From the NCBI GenBank assembly GCA_000181795.3, contig CM012955.1:2985193-3049192 (forward strand): a stretch of 64,000 nt of DNA. The letters are read 5' to 3'. The notes under the pieces are model-generated. The model made no database searches, was not told the origin of the DNA, and saw only the letters and a program-made list of their open reading frames with translations. A program made the translations under genes and the position numbers. This stretch comes from Trichinella spiralis. Its lineage: Eukaryota > Nematoda > Enoplea > Trichinellida > Trichinellidae. Shown in pieces: positions 63,100 through 64,000 of this stretch (positions within the stretch are counted from its first letter, which is position 1; the number at the start of each line of letters is the position of its first letter).

Positions 63100-64000
63100 T
63101 CAGGGCGAAACCACTGCTTTATTCCAACTGCAGCTTCGTCCCCTTTTCAGTGATACGGTTTTCTTTTTGACCAACTCTTCTTTCAGATTTACCACTTTGG
63201 GACAGTAACGATTTGTTTTGCCAAACTTTCTTATAAGCTAAATATTTATATTATTCTACTAATTCTGTAATTACACAAATTGTGTTCTTACATATTTTGC
63301 ATATTTCTCCGGCACATTGAAATACAACAAAACAAGTACGTAGAATGGAATGAGGCCAATTATGAATATGATAATGACTATCCTTACTGAAATGTTAATA
63401 AAGCGTTTATTATTATTATACACGAGTAATGGTAATTTGAAACATGGGCATTTTTCTGTTGAATATTTTTCGCTCTAATAATTAAACAATAGTCATTTAT
63501 TTATTTAACAGTTGTTTTCCACAAAATTTATGGAAAAGCGAACATAGATTATTTGAATTCAGAAAATTCGAATATAGCAGTTTAGCATTTTGGTGTTAAT
63601 ATTGAAAGGAAGTTTGAAAAAATGAGAGTAAATTCTTACTTTTTTCGACTTTTAGCTGTGCTTCGAAGTAGTCATCAATCGTTTTTTCTTGTAATTCTTT
63701 CTTGGAACGTTTATAATCTATTAAAAAAAATTTTATATAATGTAACGAAACTGAAAGTTTGAAAGTATTCAAATTTTTATCTATTAATTAGTGAAATGGA
63801 ATTTTGATTATGGAAAGTTTGAATTTACATCGTGCAGTTTGCAAACATTAAAACAAAACTGGGAGAACAGTAAATAAATGACTTGATGTGATATTAAATT
63901 TTTACGATTTTATATAATTCTGAAATGGTGACCAAATGATCAATAAATAAATATGCCGTTTATACCTTTTTCCAGGTAGAATTCAGAAATTTTTTTGATG
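63100..64000 (-). CDS. Small single-pass membrane protein, 3' part of gene
   Basis: I do not recognise this protein. Minus-strand exons 64000-63966 (runs off the window edge), 63717-63640, 63386-63292 and 63237-63100 join in frame to a TGA. The visible part starts IKKISEFYLEKDYKRSKKEL and continues with an acidic/basic helix (DDYFEAQLKVEK). One transmembrane segment follows (IVIIIFIIGLIPFYVLVLLY), then NVPEKYAKY and a basic tail ending NKAVVSP. The membrane helix with a charged N-terminal coiled region resembles small organelle-membrane proteins, but no family can be named. A second open frame exists in the last exon; I chose the one in phase with the preceding exon. The 5' part lies beyond the window. 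Confidence 0.6.

Noticed and set aside
1-64000. CRISPR arrays, bacterial operons, rRNA and tRNA genes
   Set aside because: Spliced metazoan genes throughout; no regularly spaced repeats and no recognisable rRNA or tRNA sequence was seen by eye.

Overview
The window is eukaryotic nuclear DNA, very AT-rich, with many short GT-AG introns (acceptors mostly TTTTCAG or TTTTTAG) and one 10-N scaffold gap. Every recognisable product is metazoan: phospholipase D1/2, TBC1D15/17, RAD23, TIPIN, TIKI, NCKAP5 and a casein-kinase-1-like kinase. Intron style, compact genes and the divergent CK1-type kinase suggest a nematode, possibly an early-branching dorylaimian lineage (Trichinella/Trichuris relatives). 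That placement is an inference; no rRNA or spliced-leader locus is present to test it. I joined exons by hand from splice sites and reading phase, and each reported model keeps frame across all its junctions.

Layout: 0-2.5 kb, 3' part of an unrecognised acidic protein gene (+). 2.6-3.2 kb, a 98-aa unrecognised gene (+). 3.5-4.7 kb, a CK1-family kinase (+). 7.0-8.0 kb, a broken Tigger/pogo transposase (-). 5.4 and 12.7-18.1 kb, an NCKAP5-like gene (+) with an unusually GC-rich large exon and a hAT-type MITE in its last intron. 20.4-22.6 and 30.2-32.3 kb, two complete tandem TIKI (TraB-family Wnt protease) genes (-) inside a segmental duplication of about 9-10 kb. That duplication also carries non-coding blocks and a third copy of the first-exon region. 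32.5-32.8 kb, a scaffold gap flanked by near-identical sequence, probably an assembly artefact. 39.0-39.4 kb, a candidate neuropeptide precursor (-). 41.4-42.8 kb, TIPIN (+). 42.9-43.6 kb, a second hAT-type element. 44.7-48.2 kb, RAD23 (+). 49.3-54.9 kb, phospholipase D in 24 coding exons (-). 56.6-60.4 kb, TBC1D15/17 (+), divergent from PLD. 63.1-64.0 kb, the 3' end of a small membrane-protein gene (-).

The genes do not form one pathway. TIPIN and RAD23 both act in genome maintenance and are neighbours on the same strand. PLD and TBC1D15/17 both act in membrane traffic and diverge from a shared 1.7-kb upstream region. No operon-like, CRISPR-like or prokaryotic system is present. The most unusual locus is the duplicated TIKI region with its conserved flanking elements; the most unusual single gene is the neuropeptide-like precursor.
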